This document shows positions 41,373-48,540 of a DNA stretch of 64,000 nt, one piece after another (the stretch's first letter is position 1; each line of letters starts with the position of its first letter). Under the pieces are notes generated by a model. That model did no database searches, was not told the DNA's origin, and saw nothing but the letters and a program-made list of their open reading frames with translations. Origin of the DNA: Anabaena sp. WA102 (GTDB taxonomy: Bacteria; Cyanobacteriota; Cyanobacteriia; Cyanobacteriales; Nostocaceae); the NCBI RefSeq assembly GCF_001277295.1, contig NZ_CP011456.1, positions 1,302,001-1,366,000 of the forward strand, given 5' to 3'. Both the position numbers and the translations under genes were made by a program.

Positions 41373-41849
41373 ATGAGATGGGAAGAAGTTTGTGAAAATA
41401 AACAATTACAAGATTTACCCTTCAAAATTGAATTAAATAAATGGGGACAAATTGTCATGAGTCCTGTAAAAATTAAACACTCTTTTTATCAAGGAAGAAT
41501 CCAACGACTATTAGAATCTTTATTAAAAACCGGCGAAGTTATGCCAGAATGTGCAATCAACACATCAGATGGTGTTAAAGTTGCCGATGTCGTTTGGTGT
41601 TCAGATACAAGATTTGATCAAATTCAAGATGAAATATCAGCTTCCATAGCACCAGAAATTTGTATAGAAGTTAAATCTACGGGCAATACTATTGATGAAA
41701 TGGAATTTAAGAAACAATTATATTTAGAAGCTCAAGCAATTGAAGTATGGTTATGTAATGAACAAGGTGAAATCAGGTTCTATAATCAACAAGGTGAATT
41801 AGAAAACTCTTTGTTAGTTCCTGACTTTCCTCAACAAATTAAACGCTAA
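41373..41849 (+). CDS. Uma2-family nuclease-like protein (DUF820)
   Basis: 158 residues from the ATG at 41373 (MRWEEVCENKQLQDLPFKIE); a slightly earlier ATG at 41367 is closer than usual to the AGG element. PD-(D/E)XK-like core: KVADVVWCS (acidic), EICIEVKSTGNTIDEME (E-x-K) and KKQLYLEAQAIEVWL. Known: Uma2 proteins are very numerous in cyanobacteria, with endonuclease fold but uncertain biological role. Small version of the family, lacking the long N-terminal part seen in the copy at 56607. Confidence 0.85.
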   Translation: MRWEEVCENKQLQDLPFKIELNKWGQIVMSPVKIKHSFYQGRIQRLLESLLKTGEVMPECAINTSDGVKVADVVWCSDTRFDQIQDEISASIAPEICIEVKSTGNTIDEMEFKKQLYLEAQAIEVWLCNEQGEIRFYNQQGELENSLLVPDFPQQIKR

Positions 41850-41872
41850 TCTGCTGAACTTTGTTGTATCTA

Positions 41873-43465
41873 TCACCTTTCACCTACAGTCCACCAAGCT
41901 AAAGCATAAGGTTGAGTAGCTTCATTCACCTGCTTCTTGAATTGCACCCGAATCTTATAGTTACCATTAGTAGGAACTGGACAAAAAATATGTTCCACAC
42001 TATCAACTTCACTCACAGAATCACAAACCACAACTTCATTATTTTTCCCATTTTCCTTAACTAAATAGACATCAAGATTATTTAATCCTTTATCTATAAA
42101 TGTTTCCCCTATATCATATTCCTGATTATTATCTTTATCATTCAACTCCACCAAACGATCCCAACTTAAAGTAATAGCCACAAAACTATTTTGTTTTAAA
42201 CTCTTTTGCAAAGCATATTCTTTAGAAGAATTAGCATTAACAGTACCATAATCCCAACCAATATGCGGAACTGGTGTATTAGGTTTCCATTCACCACCAT
42301 TCAACTGTTGATAAGCTCGAAAAGCATTTAAATGACCTGCTCCCATTTGAGCATCCAGGGGAATTTTGGAATTTTTGTAAGCATTAGAAACTAACCAATC
42401 TTGATTTTGTTTATCAATTAAAGTCCTCGTCATTCCCAACCGTAAACCATCACCACTATCTTGAATCTTGTCCGCAGAATTAAGTAATATTGCTTTCATG
42501 ACTTGATGACGACGAGCATCAATAGTCCAATTTGCTTGTTTAATTCGTAACTGTCTATCCACAAATTCCTGTAATAAAGCCACAGTAGCCGTAACTTGCG
42601 GTGCAGCAAAACTCGTACCTGTAGATTTATTTAACTTACCATCAGGATTAAGTAAAGGAATATTCGTCCCAGGAGCAACCAAACTAATTGCACTTCTCCC
42701 CCCAATATTAAATTCCTTCCCTGCTAAACGATTTTCTATACCTTGATTAATACTCGCCAAATTAGAAACGTGAACTTTATTAAAAATTCCCTCGCGTTCT
42801 GAAGAAAAAGCCACATTAATTGCGTTAAAATTATCTGTAGGAATAGGAATCCCGCCTTTGCCTTGATTACCAGCAATGGAATAGACAACATCATGAACAC
42901 GGCTAGACCAGTCAATACATAATGTTAGTAAAGCATTACCATCTAACATAGCTTCTGGTCGAGGATCACGTTCAAGAGGTTCACCAAAACTAAAATTAAT
43001 CGCCCGCACATCACCACCATTTTGTAATGCAATATGTTGTGCTGACAGACACTCCTCTGGTTGACCGATTTTTTTTGTAGATCCGACAGCAGAAGAATAC
43101 AGTCTGGCGTTTGGTGCGACACCAGGAAAAGCCTTATCTTGACTCACCATCACGCCAGAAACATTATAAGCATGAGGATCAACACCAACATTTGATTTAG
43201 CCGGGACGTTGCGTGAAAACACTGCAAATGGAGATACAGCCCGATTTTTAGATACGGCTTTATCCCAGCCAAACATCCCCGGACGACCAATTTCTACTTG
43301 ACCAATGGCAATTTTCCGCCCAGTCAAATTATAAGGAGCTTGATGTAGCTTCAGCGCATCAATACCATTAGCACCTAAAAAATTTGCCAACTTCACCCCA
43401 GCACAGACGGGTAAAGTCAAGCAAGAAAAACCTACACTCCAAAAAAGTAGCCAATTTTTACTCAT
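41873..43465 (-). CDS. S8 (subtilisin-like) serine peptidase with altered catalytic triad
   Basis: 530 residues. A signal peptide (NWLLFWSVGFSCLTLPVCAG) is followed by a subtilase domain (about 45-395): oxyanion Asn200 in SIAGNQG and nucleophile Ser285 in STGTSFAAP. His98 lies in DPHAYNVSGVM rather than HGTHVAG, and the first triad position reads IAIGQVEIGRP with Glu58 where Asp is normal. The C-terminal 130 residues resemble a beta-sandwich (P/PPC-like) domain (YALAWWTVGER). Exported. Low activity or pseudo-enzyme is possible (inference). Its 3' end is partly duplicated at 38862-38937. Divergent from rpe. Confidence 0.85.
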   Translation of the reverse strand: MSKNWLLFWSVGFSCLTLPVCAGVKLANFLGANGIDALKLHQAPYNLTGRKIAIGQVEIGRPGMFGWDKAVSKNRAVSPFAVFSRNVPAKSNVGVDPHAYNVSGVMVSQDKAFPGVAPNARLYSSAVGSTKKIGQPEECLSAQHIALQNGGDVRAINFSFGEPLERDPRPEAMLDGNALLTLCIDWSSRVHDVVYSIAGNQGKGGIPIPTDNFNAINVAFSSEREGIFNKVHVSNLASINQGIENRLAGKEFNIGGRSAISLVAPGTNIPLLNPDGKLNKSTGTSFAAPQVTATVALLQEFVDRQLRIKQANWTIDARRHQVMKAILLNSADKIQDSGDGLRLGMTRTLIDKQNQDWLVSNAYKNSKIPLDAQMGAGHLNAFRAYQQLNGGEWKPNTPVPHIGWDYGTVNANSSKEYALQKSLKQNSFVAITLSWDRLVELNDKDNNQEYDIGETFIDKGLNNLDVYLVKENGKNNEVVVCDSVSEVDSVEHIFCPVPTNGNYKIRVQFKKQVNEATQPYALAWWTVGER

Positions 43466-43582
43466 ATTTTTAGGGAACAGGGAAAAGTTTTCTGAAAAAT
43501 TTGAATTTTGAATTAATTTTTAATAATTTCTCCATATTTTGTTACAATGCCTACAGACGAAGACGCTTAAAACCCACTAGCC

Positions 43583-44290
43583 ATGACCCAAAATTCATCT
43601 CAAAAGCCTATAGTTATCGCTCCATCTATCCTATCAGCAGATTTTAGCCGTCTGGGTGACGATATTCGCGCCGTAGACAAAGCGGGAGCAGATTGGATTC
43701 ACGTTGATGTAATGGATGGACGTTTTGTCCCTAATATTACAATAGGTCCTCTGATTGTGGAGGCGATTCGTCCAGTTACAACCAAACCACTGGATGTCCA
43801 CTTGATGATTGTGGAACCAGAAAAGTATGTAGAAGGTTTTGCTAAAGCCGGTGCTGATATTATTTCTATCCACGCAGAACACAACGCATCTCCTCACCTG
43901 CACCGCACTCTTGGACAAATCAGAGAACTCGGTAAGAAAGCTGGAGTTGTACTCAATCCGGGTACACCTTTGGAGTTAATTGAATATGTCCTAGAATTGT
44001 GCGATTTAGTGCTAATTATGAGCGTTAACCCCGGTTTTGGTGGTCAAAGCTTTATTCCTAGCGTAGTACCTAAAATCCGCAAGTTGCGTCAAATGTGCGA
44101 TGAACGCGGTTTAGATCCTTGGATTGAGGTTGACGGGGGACTCAAAGCTAATAATACTTGGCAAGTTTTGGAAGCTGGCGCTAATGCTATTGTAGCGGGT
44201 TCGGCTGTGTTCAATGCTCCTGATTATGCTGAGGCGATTACCAATATCCGTAACAGTAAGCGTCCGACTCCAGAATTAACTGCTGTTTAA
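43583..44290 (+). CDS. rpe: Ribulose-phosphate 3-epimerase
   Basis: 235 residues, normal length. Interconverts ribulose-5-phosphate and xylulose-5-phosphate in the Calvin cycle and oxidative pentose phosphate pathway. TIM barrel with APSILSADFSRLGDDI, metal ligands in WIHVDVMDGRFVPN and PLDVHLMIVEP, and the phosphate-binding VNPGFGGQSF and VDGGLK loops. Intact. A second, 3'-only copy lies 4.6 kb upstream (38938-39219). Divergent from the S8 peptidase; followed by a strong terminator. An essential housekeeping gene in a phototroph, so this copy must be the working one. Confidence 0.97.
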   Translation: MTQNSSQKPIVIAPSILSADFSRLGDDIRAVDKAGADWIHVDVMDGRFVPNITIGPLIVEAIRPVTTKPLDVHLMIVEPEKYVEGFAKAGADIISIHAEHNASPHLHRTLGQIRELGKKAGVVLNPGTPLELIEYVLELCDLVLIMSVNPGFGGQSFIPSVVPKIRKLRQMCDERGLDPWIEVDGGLKANNTWQVLEAGANAIVAGSAVFNAPDYAEAITNIRNSKRPTPELTAV

Positions 44291-44317
44291 TTTGATACTT
44301 GTGATTAAGTAAGACTC

Positions 44318-44350
44318 AGATCCCCGACTTCTCAAAGAAGTCGGGGATCT
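44318..44350 (+). terminator. rpe terminator (copy 5 of the hairpin family)
   Basis: 15-bp stem AGATCCCCGACTTCT, CAA loop, then ATTTTT; 27 nt after the rpe stop. A proper intrinsic terminator. Confidence 0.9.
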
Positions 44351-44352
44351 AT

Positions 44353-44963
44353 TTTTAACGAATTGACAGAGTTTTAGATTAACTAATCAAGCAATCAGGT
44401 GTCAGATTGAAGGTTAGGCAGTGGCCGCAAATCGCACAACCAAAACAATCAACCTTGAATCTTGAACGTATACTGAGAGGGAAAATCGCGTTAAATAAGG
44501 GTTTTATCTGAAATTCTGTTCAGAAATCAAATAAGAGTCCTATCGTATGCCGAACTATTAATTAAACATCAAAACTATGTTCAAAAATAAAGGCAAAAAG
44601 CCAGACATTATAAAAAATACCTAAAATGTTAATAAATGATGCCAGTATTTATTACGGGATAAGGGTTTTAGTTGTATCTTGGGTAATCTGTTGACAATCT
44701 TTTATGATTATGTCAACATATAATAAATATGATAATGATCGGTTTGTGCAAAAATTCCATAATTCCATTGACAGTCATCCACATTGAGTGCTACTCTTAG
44801 AACGTGGGTGTAATAGAGCTTTTTACTTATACATCTATACATTCATTAAATTAAATGCCAGCCTAGCTGGTAGCCACGCTGACAGTCATTTTTAATATAC
44901 TTTTTCTGATTTTGGCGAATCAGGAACTCCAATTCCTTAGAACAAATAGGAGTCAAATTCATT
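44353..44963. other. 610-bp gap between rpe and an interrupted gene
   Basis: No gene seen. An inverted repeat GTTGACA (44690-44696) ... TGTCAAC (44711-44717) sits just before TATAAT (44719-44724); it might be an operator or promoter for the interrupted gene at 44964. TTGACA also occurs at 44768. Spacing is not canonical, so the promoter call is weak. Confidence 0.45.
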
Positions 44964-45026
44964 ATGGCACAAAATGCCGATCTTCAACCACTTCATTTTG
45001 CAATCAGCAACTTTGAAGTTTTGGAA
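44964..45026 (+). pseudogene. 5' fragment of an unidentified gene cut by an insertion sequence
   Basis: ATG at 44964 with AGGAG 10 nt upstream; reads MAQNADLQPLHFAISNFEVL then EP before the IS begins at 45027. A good start signal suggests a once-expressed gene. I do not recognise the product. What follows the IS (group II intron 3' end) does not continue it, so the rest was lost or lies elsewhere. Confidence 0.6.
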
Positions 45027-45299
45027 CCCACATTCCGCACCCCCAAGTGTCACACCCCAAGAAAACCGATATATTTAGTACATAAGAACTAATGCTTGTG
45101 AGGGTTGACTAAAATTTATTGAAGCTAAATAGGAATAACTACTATTAAAGCAGATATACAGTCAATAAAAACGACTAAGTACAAAATTTTGATTCTGAGG
45201 TGATTGTGATGGAAAACTTAGTCCACAATCGTTGAAAGCTTTATCCTCAATGACTATAAAAAACTAAAAAAACGTTTTAAATCAACAGAAAAATGAGAA

Positions 45300-45338
45300 C
45301 ATGGTAACAGATACTTATATGGAGTTTCTGTTACCATG
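45300..45338 (+). promoter_or_regulatory. Start-codon-sequestering hairpin of the transposase
   Basis: CATGGTAACAGA (45300-45311) and TCTGTTACCATG (45327-45338), a perfect 12-bp inverted repeat with a 15-nt loop. The right arm ends in the transposase ATG and the loop contains the GGAG ribosome-binding site. In a transcript entering from outside, both signals would be occluded, a known way for IS elements to limit expression by read-through transcription (as in IS10 and IS50); its use here is inference. Confidence 0.75.
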
Positions 45339-46649
45339 TTTAGTACAAAAGACCTGGAATTGAAGAAGATAGACCATTTAGGGATAGTAGCAGGAATAGT
45401 AGATTCAATAGGGATTGTAGAAATAATTAATAATTTAGTAGGTTCAGAGCCAGGAGAAAAAGTCAGTGCAGGTCAGGTGGTAAAGGCGATGATTTTGAAC
45501 GGCTTAAGTATGATGTCACAGCCGTTATATATGTTTCCAAAATTCTTTGAATTAATTGCTTGTGAACATTTAATTGGTGTAGGAGTAAAAGCAGAATATC
45601 TCAATGATGACAAGCTGGGGAGAGTATTAGATAAATTATTTATAAAAGGACTAGATACAGTATTTTTAGCCGTCAGTTTAAATGCAGTAGAAATATATCA
45701 GATATCACTCTCATCATCACACTTGGATTCAACATCATTTCATGTACATGGAGAATATGAAAATAGTTTACCATCAGTAATATTTGAAGATTCAAAAGAA
45801 TCAGGTTCATTAGAAAAAGAAAATGAAGAGAGTCAATCACCTCAAGCGATAAAGCTGACTTACGGTTATTCTAGAGATCATCGTCCAGATTTAAAACAAT
45901 TTATTACACAATTAGTATGTTCAGGAGATGGAGATATACCAATATATATAAAAGCAGTATCAGGGAATGAAGTTGATTCTAAAAAATTTGGAGAAATCGC
46001 AGTTGAATATCAGAAAAGAATACAAGTTGATAGTTTGATAGTAGCAGATAGCGCATTATATACAGAATCAAATATCAAGTTAATGTCGAGTCTCAAATGG
46101 TTAACCAGAGTACCCTTAACGATAAAATCAGCAAAAAACTTAGTGATGAGTTTAGCAGAATCGGAATTTGTTAAAAGTGAAAAAGCAGGATATTCTTATG
46201 CCGAGAAGAAAATAACTTATGGAGATATAGAGCAAAGATGGTTAATCGTACAAAGTCAAGATAGAAAAAAATCTGACTTAAAGAAATTATCAAAGAGAAT
46301 AGAAAAAGCTTTGACTAATACTCAAAGTAAGTTAAAAAACCTATCGCAAGAAAAATTTGCTTGTGCGGCTGATGCTAGAAAGGAATTAACAAAAATAAGT
46401 AAAGAATTTAAATATCATCAAGTAGAAAATATTGAAGTTATCGAAAAAAGTCCTAAAATCAAAGAAGAAAATCAATTAGGAAAGGCCATAAACAATCCAA
46501 CTATGCGGTGGATATTTCAATGTTTTCAATCAGTTCATCTTGTGACTTTTCAAGGAAAAAGAGAATTTTATAATTTGACATCAGAAATGAAGTACATTCT
46601 CCTATTCCTCCCAGAAGCTTGCCGTAATTACTACAGATATATAAGTTGA
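45336..46649 (+). CDS. IS1634-family transposase with internal in-frame deletion
   Basis: 437 residues; the family is usually about 530-560. The N-terminal DUF4277-like domain (IDHLGIVAGIVDSIGIVEII) and the first catalytic Asp residues (SSHLDSTSFHVHGE; SLIVADSALYTES) are present. After VIEKSPKIKEE (about residue 380) the sequence jumps to NQLGKAINNPTMRWIFQCFQ, which in full-length members is near the end. The missing segment contains the last third of the DDE domain with the catalytic Glu. The frame stays open, so a protein is probably made, but it should be inactive, possibly a dominant inhibitor. Confidence 0.8.
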   Translation: MFSTKDLELKKIDHLGIVAGIVDSIGIVEIINNLVGSEPGEKVSAGQVVKAMILNGLSMMSQPLYMFPKFFELIACEHLIGVGVKAEYLNDDKLGRVLDKLFIKGLDTVFLAVSLNAVEIYQISLSSSHLDSTSFHVHGEYENSLPSVIFEDSKESGSLEKENEESQSPQAIKLTYGYSRDHRPDLKQFITQLVCSGDGDIPIYIKAVSGNEVDSKKFGEIAVEYQKRIQVDSLIVADSALYTESNIKLMSSLKWLTRVPLTIKSAKNLVMSLAESEFVKSEKAGYSYAEKKITYGDIEQRWLIVQSQDRKKSDLKKLSKRIEKALTNTQSKLKNLSQEKFACAADARKELTKISKEFKYHQVENIEVIEKSPKIKEENQLGKAINNPTMRWIFQCFQSVHLVTFQGKREFYNLTSEMKYILLFLPEACRNYYRYIS

Positions 46650-46969
46650 TTCATCAACATTATTAATAGTTTAATTATACAATTTGACTCATTGATTTTA
46701 TTAATGAGTTTAAGTTTTAATGCTGTTTTTAAGTTTATTTCTAGAAGGATATAAGTTATGATTAAGTCTTGATAGACTAACAATAAAATTATATTATATT
46801 TTCTGCCAGAAACCACCCTCATTCTTTATTGCTTCTTATTGAGAATGTATCTGAATCAATTTTCCTATCTAAAATTTGTTTTTTTATAGATAAATGTATT
46901 CTTTTACTCATTTTTCATCAATTTACCTCCGTAATCACCGTTTGTGACAGTCAAGGGTGCGGAATGTGG

Positions 46970-47098
46970 GTTATAGATAACGAAGATATACACCTTCACC
47001 ACATTGATGGCAATCACAATAACCGGAAACCCAACAATTTGATGGCAGTACATCAATCCTGTCACCAATATATCCACACCAGCAAAAGGGAAGCCTGA
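46970..47098 (+). pseudogene. 3' fragment of a group II intron maturase (HNH domain)
   Basis: Reads VIDNEDIHLHHIDGNHNNRK, then LMAVHQSCHQYIHTSK and stop: the HNH endonuclease domain at the C-terminus of cyanobacterial group II intron reverse transcriptases (HH, N and H ligands visible). The reverse transcriptase and maturase domains are absent because the IS cuts in. An apparent longer frame starting at 46829 simply reads through the IS end. Intron domain V follows 9 bp after the stop. Confidence 0.85.
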
Positions 47099-47107
47099 GA
47101 CTGTCGG

Positions 47108-47184
47108 GAGCCGGATACACGGAAACGGGTATGTCCGGTTCTAATTGGGAGGGGCGGGAGATAATACTCCCCCTCGACCTAACT
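47108..47184 (+). ncRNA. Group II intron domains V and VI (3' end remnant)
   Basis: Domain V at 47108-47142: GAGCCGGATACACGGAAACG, then GGTATGTCCGGTTCT, a 34-nt hairpin with the AGC catalytic triad, bulge and GAAA tetraloop. Domain VI follows: GGGAGGGGCGGGAG / CTCCCCCTCGACC with the intron end near CGACCTAAC (about 47183). Only the 3' part remains, so it cannot splice on its own. It shows that a retro-intron once entered this locus before the IS. Confidence 0.85.
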
Positions 47185-47234
47185 CAATACCAAAAAGGCT
47201 GAAAGTTTTACTTCACCTTACCCTGTGCCAGTCA

Positions 47235-47546
47235 CTATGCAATTTGCTGCTCATCCATTGGAGTCAGATGAATTACTAACCGCTGATTAAGAGCATGAGC
47301 GATTTTTTGCAGCATGGAAAGAGAATGTCCTTCATAGTCAGCATCTTCTAGCCGTGCAATTACTGGTTGTTTTGTGCCAATCAGTTCAGCCAACTGTTTC
47401 TGCGTTAACCCAGCTTTGGTTCTGGCTTCATATATTAACTGTGCCACTTCTGCATTAATGGTAGATACCGCTACCATTGCCTCAAGTTGAGGATCAGTAC
47501 GAGTCATCTTGTCGATAATTTTAATCGCATCCTTAGTCTTGGACAT
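47235..47546 (-). CDS. XRE-type antitoxin (HigA-like)
   Basis: About 103 residues, using the last Met of a run of six as start (SKTKDAIKIIDKMTRTDPQL). Helix-turn-helix at about 45-85: LTQKQLAELIGTKQPVIARL, then LQKIAHALNQRLVIHL. Known: in HigBA modules the antitoxin gene follows the toxin gene, and its HTH represses the operon. The toxin stop lies inside this gene (14-bp overlap from this start). Five further ATG codons directly upstream, formed by a GAT/ATG microsatellite, are alternative starts. Confidence 0.82.
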   Translation of the reverse strand: MSKTKDAIKIIDKMTRTDPQLEAMVAVSTINAEVAQLIYEARTKAGLTQKQLAELIGTKQPVIARLEDADYEGHSLSMLQKIAHALNQRLVIHLTPMDEQQIA

Positions 47547-47955
47547 CATCATCATCATCATCCTCGTGGTAAGTGTGCGCTTCTGGGCTTTCCTCAAATA
47601 AACGCTTTCGCGCTATCGCTCGTTCGATATCAATTGCTGGTACTGCTGCTTGTTCTTTCGTAATGGCTTGTGCCAGAATCGCCACGTTTTGCCCATGAAA
47701 GAAGTACAAAATCCGGTACTGGACACGAATATGCTTTGCCCGCAATTCATAAATTCCATCTCGCAGGTAATCCGCTCCAGGGCGACGCAGTTCGTATCCT
47801 AATGCCGCAAGCTGCTTGATGCGGGCTACACAGTTTGCATATCCTTTGCGGTCTTCTTTTAAAAGTCGCGTCAACCATTCCAGAACAGGTACTTCCCCAT
47901 CCTCCTCCTGGTAAAAAACAACCTGGGTTTCAGGCACTGCACACTCTCTCACCAT
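47533..47955 (-). CDS. HigB/RelE-type toxin (phage Gp49-like family)
   Basis: 140 residues from the ATG at 47955 (MVRECAVPETQVVFYQEEDG); a longer frame to 48081 adds residues unlike the family. Core: VPVLEWLTRLLKEDRKGY, LGYELRRPGADYLRDGIYEL (substrate-binding loop) and VQYRILYFFHGQNVAILAQA, the Gp49/HigB pattern. The C-terminus HEDDDDDDVQD is an unusual poly-Asp tail from a GAT repeat. Known: ribosome-dependent mRNA interferase. Toxin before antitoxin, typical of HigBA. Confidence 0.82.
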   Translation of the reverse strand: MVRECAVPETQVVFYQEEDGEVPVLEWLTRLLKEDRKGYANCVARIKQLAALGYELRRPGADYLRDGIYELRAKHIRVQYRILYFFHGQNVAILAQAITKEQAAVPAIDIERAIARKRLFEESPEAHTYHEDDDDDDVQD

Positions 47956-48540
47956 ATCAATATTGTTATTATACACCAACTCGGATACTTTGGCACAATG
48001 ACCTCTATGTTGGACTGGTTGCGGACGAGTGTGGGAATAACAGTTAAGCCAGGAACTAAAGGCATTATGATTAAAGGTCAAAACAATACTCTGCCGGCTT
48101 TGCTCGTTTGGCTGTAAGGTTTATCCTGAGAGCAGTTGCGACATCCTTGAAGCCTACAAAGAGTATCAACCGAGACTACGCAAAGAAGAAGAATCGCCCC
48201 CAACTAGAAAATGAGGCGATAGCGAAGCGCTCTGTAGGAATCGCCAGTAGACTAGAAAATCTGCTAAGTCCAGCGATCGCTGCTTATACTCAAAACGGCT
48301 AGAAGCTGGACTTTTTTATCATACAAAGAATAAGTTCAAAGCCTCTCCAGTATTAAATATTATTCCTTTTCCCTCTCCTCTTAGGAGAGGGTTAGGGAGA
48401 GGTGCAAAGGAGAGGTTTACCAGAGGGGTTTCATATTTGGTTAAACTATGAACCGTTTGCAGTATAAATTATTAATAATGGTGCGTTACGCTGTCGCTAA
48501 CACACCCTACTGTAGAGTACCAAAATCAAATTTTCGATGA
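47956..48540. other. 585-bp gap upstream of higBA and downstream of the DUF4335 gene
   Basis: Contains a 60-bp repeat shared with 15364-15426, an AGGAGAGGG/CCCTCTCCT hairpin (about 48370-48390), a GAGGCGATAGCGAAGCGC repeat (about 48211) and a GTGCGTTACGCTGTCGCTAAC repeat near 48481. A 64-codon frame at 48108-48302 runs across these repeats and is not credible. Confidence 0.6.
48409..48471. repeat. 60-bp dispersed repeat, inverted copy of 15364-15426
   Basis: Starts GGAGAGGTTTACCAGAGGGG and ends AACTATGAACCGTTTGCAGT; 50 bases exactly complementary to 15377-15426. The copies are 33 kb apart. Confidence 0.85.

Larger units (their letters stand above)
45027..46970 (+). mobile_element. IS1634-like insertion sequence, 1944 bp
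   Basis: Perfect 16-bp terminal inverted repeat CCCACATTCCGCACCC (45027-45042) and GGGTGCGGAATGTGGG (46955-46970), with further matches inward (TGTCACA on both sides) and AA/TT just outside. One transposase gene inside. The bases outside the ends (TTTTGG at left, ATAGAT at right) do not form a direct repeat, so no target duplication survives: the flanks were probably rearranged after insertion. The transposase has an internal deletion (next entry). Confidence 0.85.

Noticed and set aside
44691..44724. Promoter TTGACA...TATAAT
   Set aside because: The spacer is 22 nt, too long for a standard sigma70 promoter; kept only as a note on the gap.
46829..46969. Upstream part of the HNH frame
   Set aside because: It translates the right end of the insertion sequence; the HNH homology begins only after the inverted repeat.
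48108..48302. 64-codon plus-strand frame
   Set aside because: Runs over dispersed repeats (GATAGCGAAGCGC, HIP1) with no recognisable protein features.
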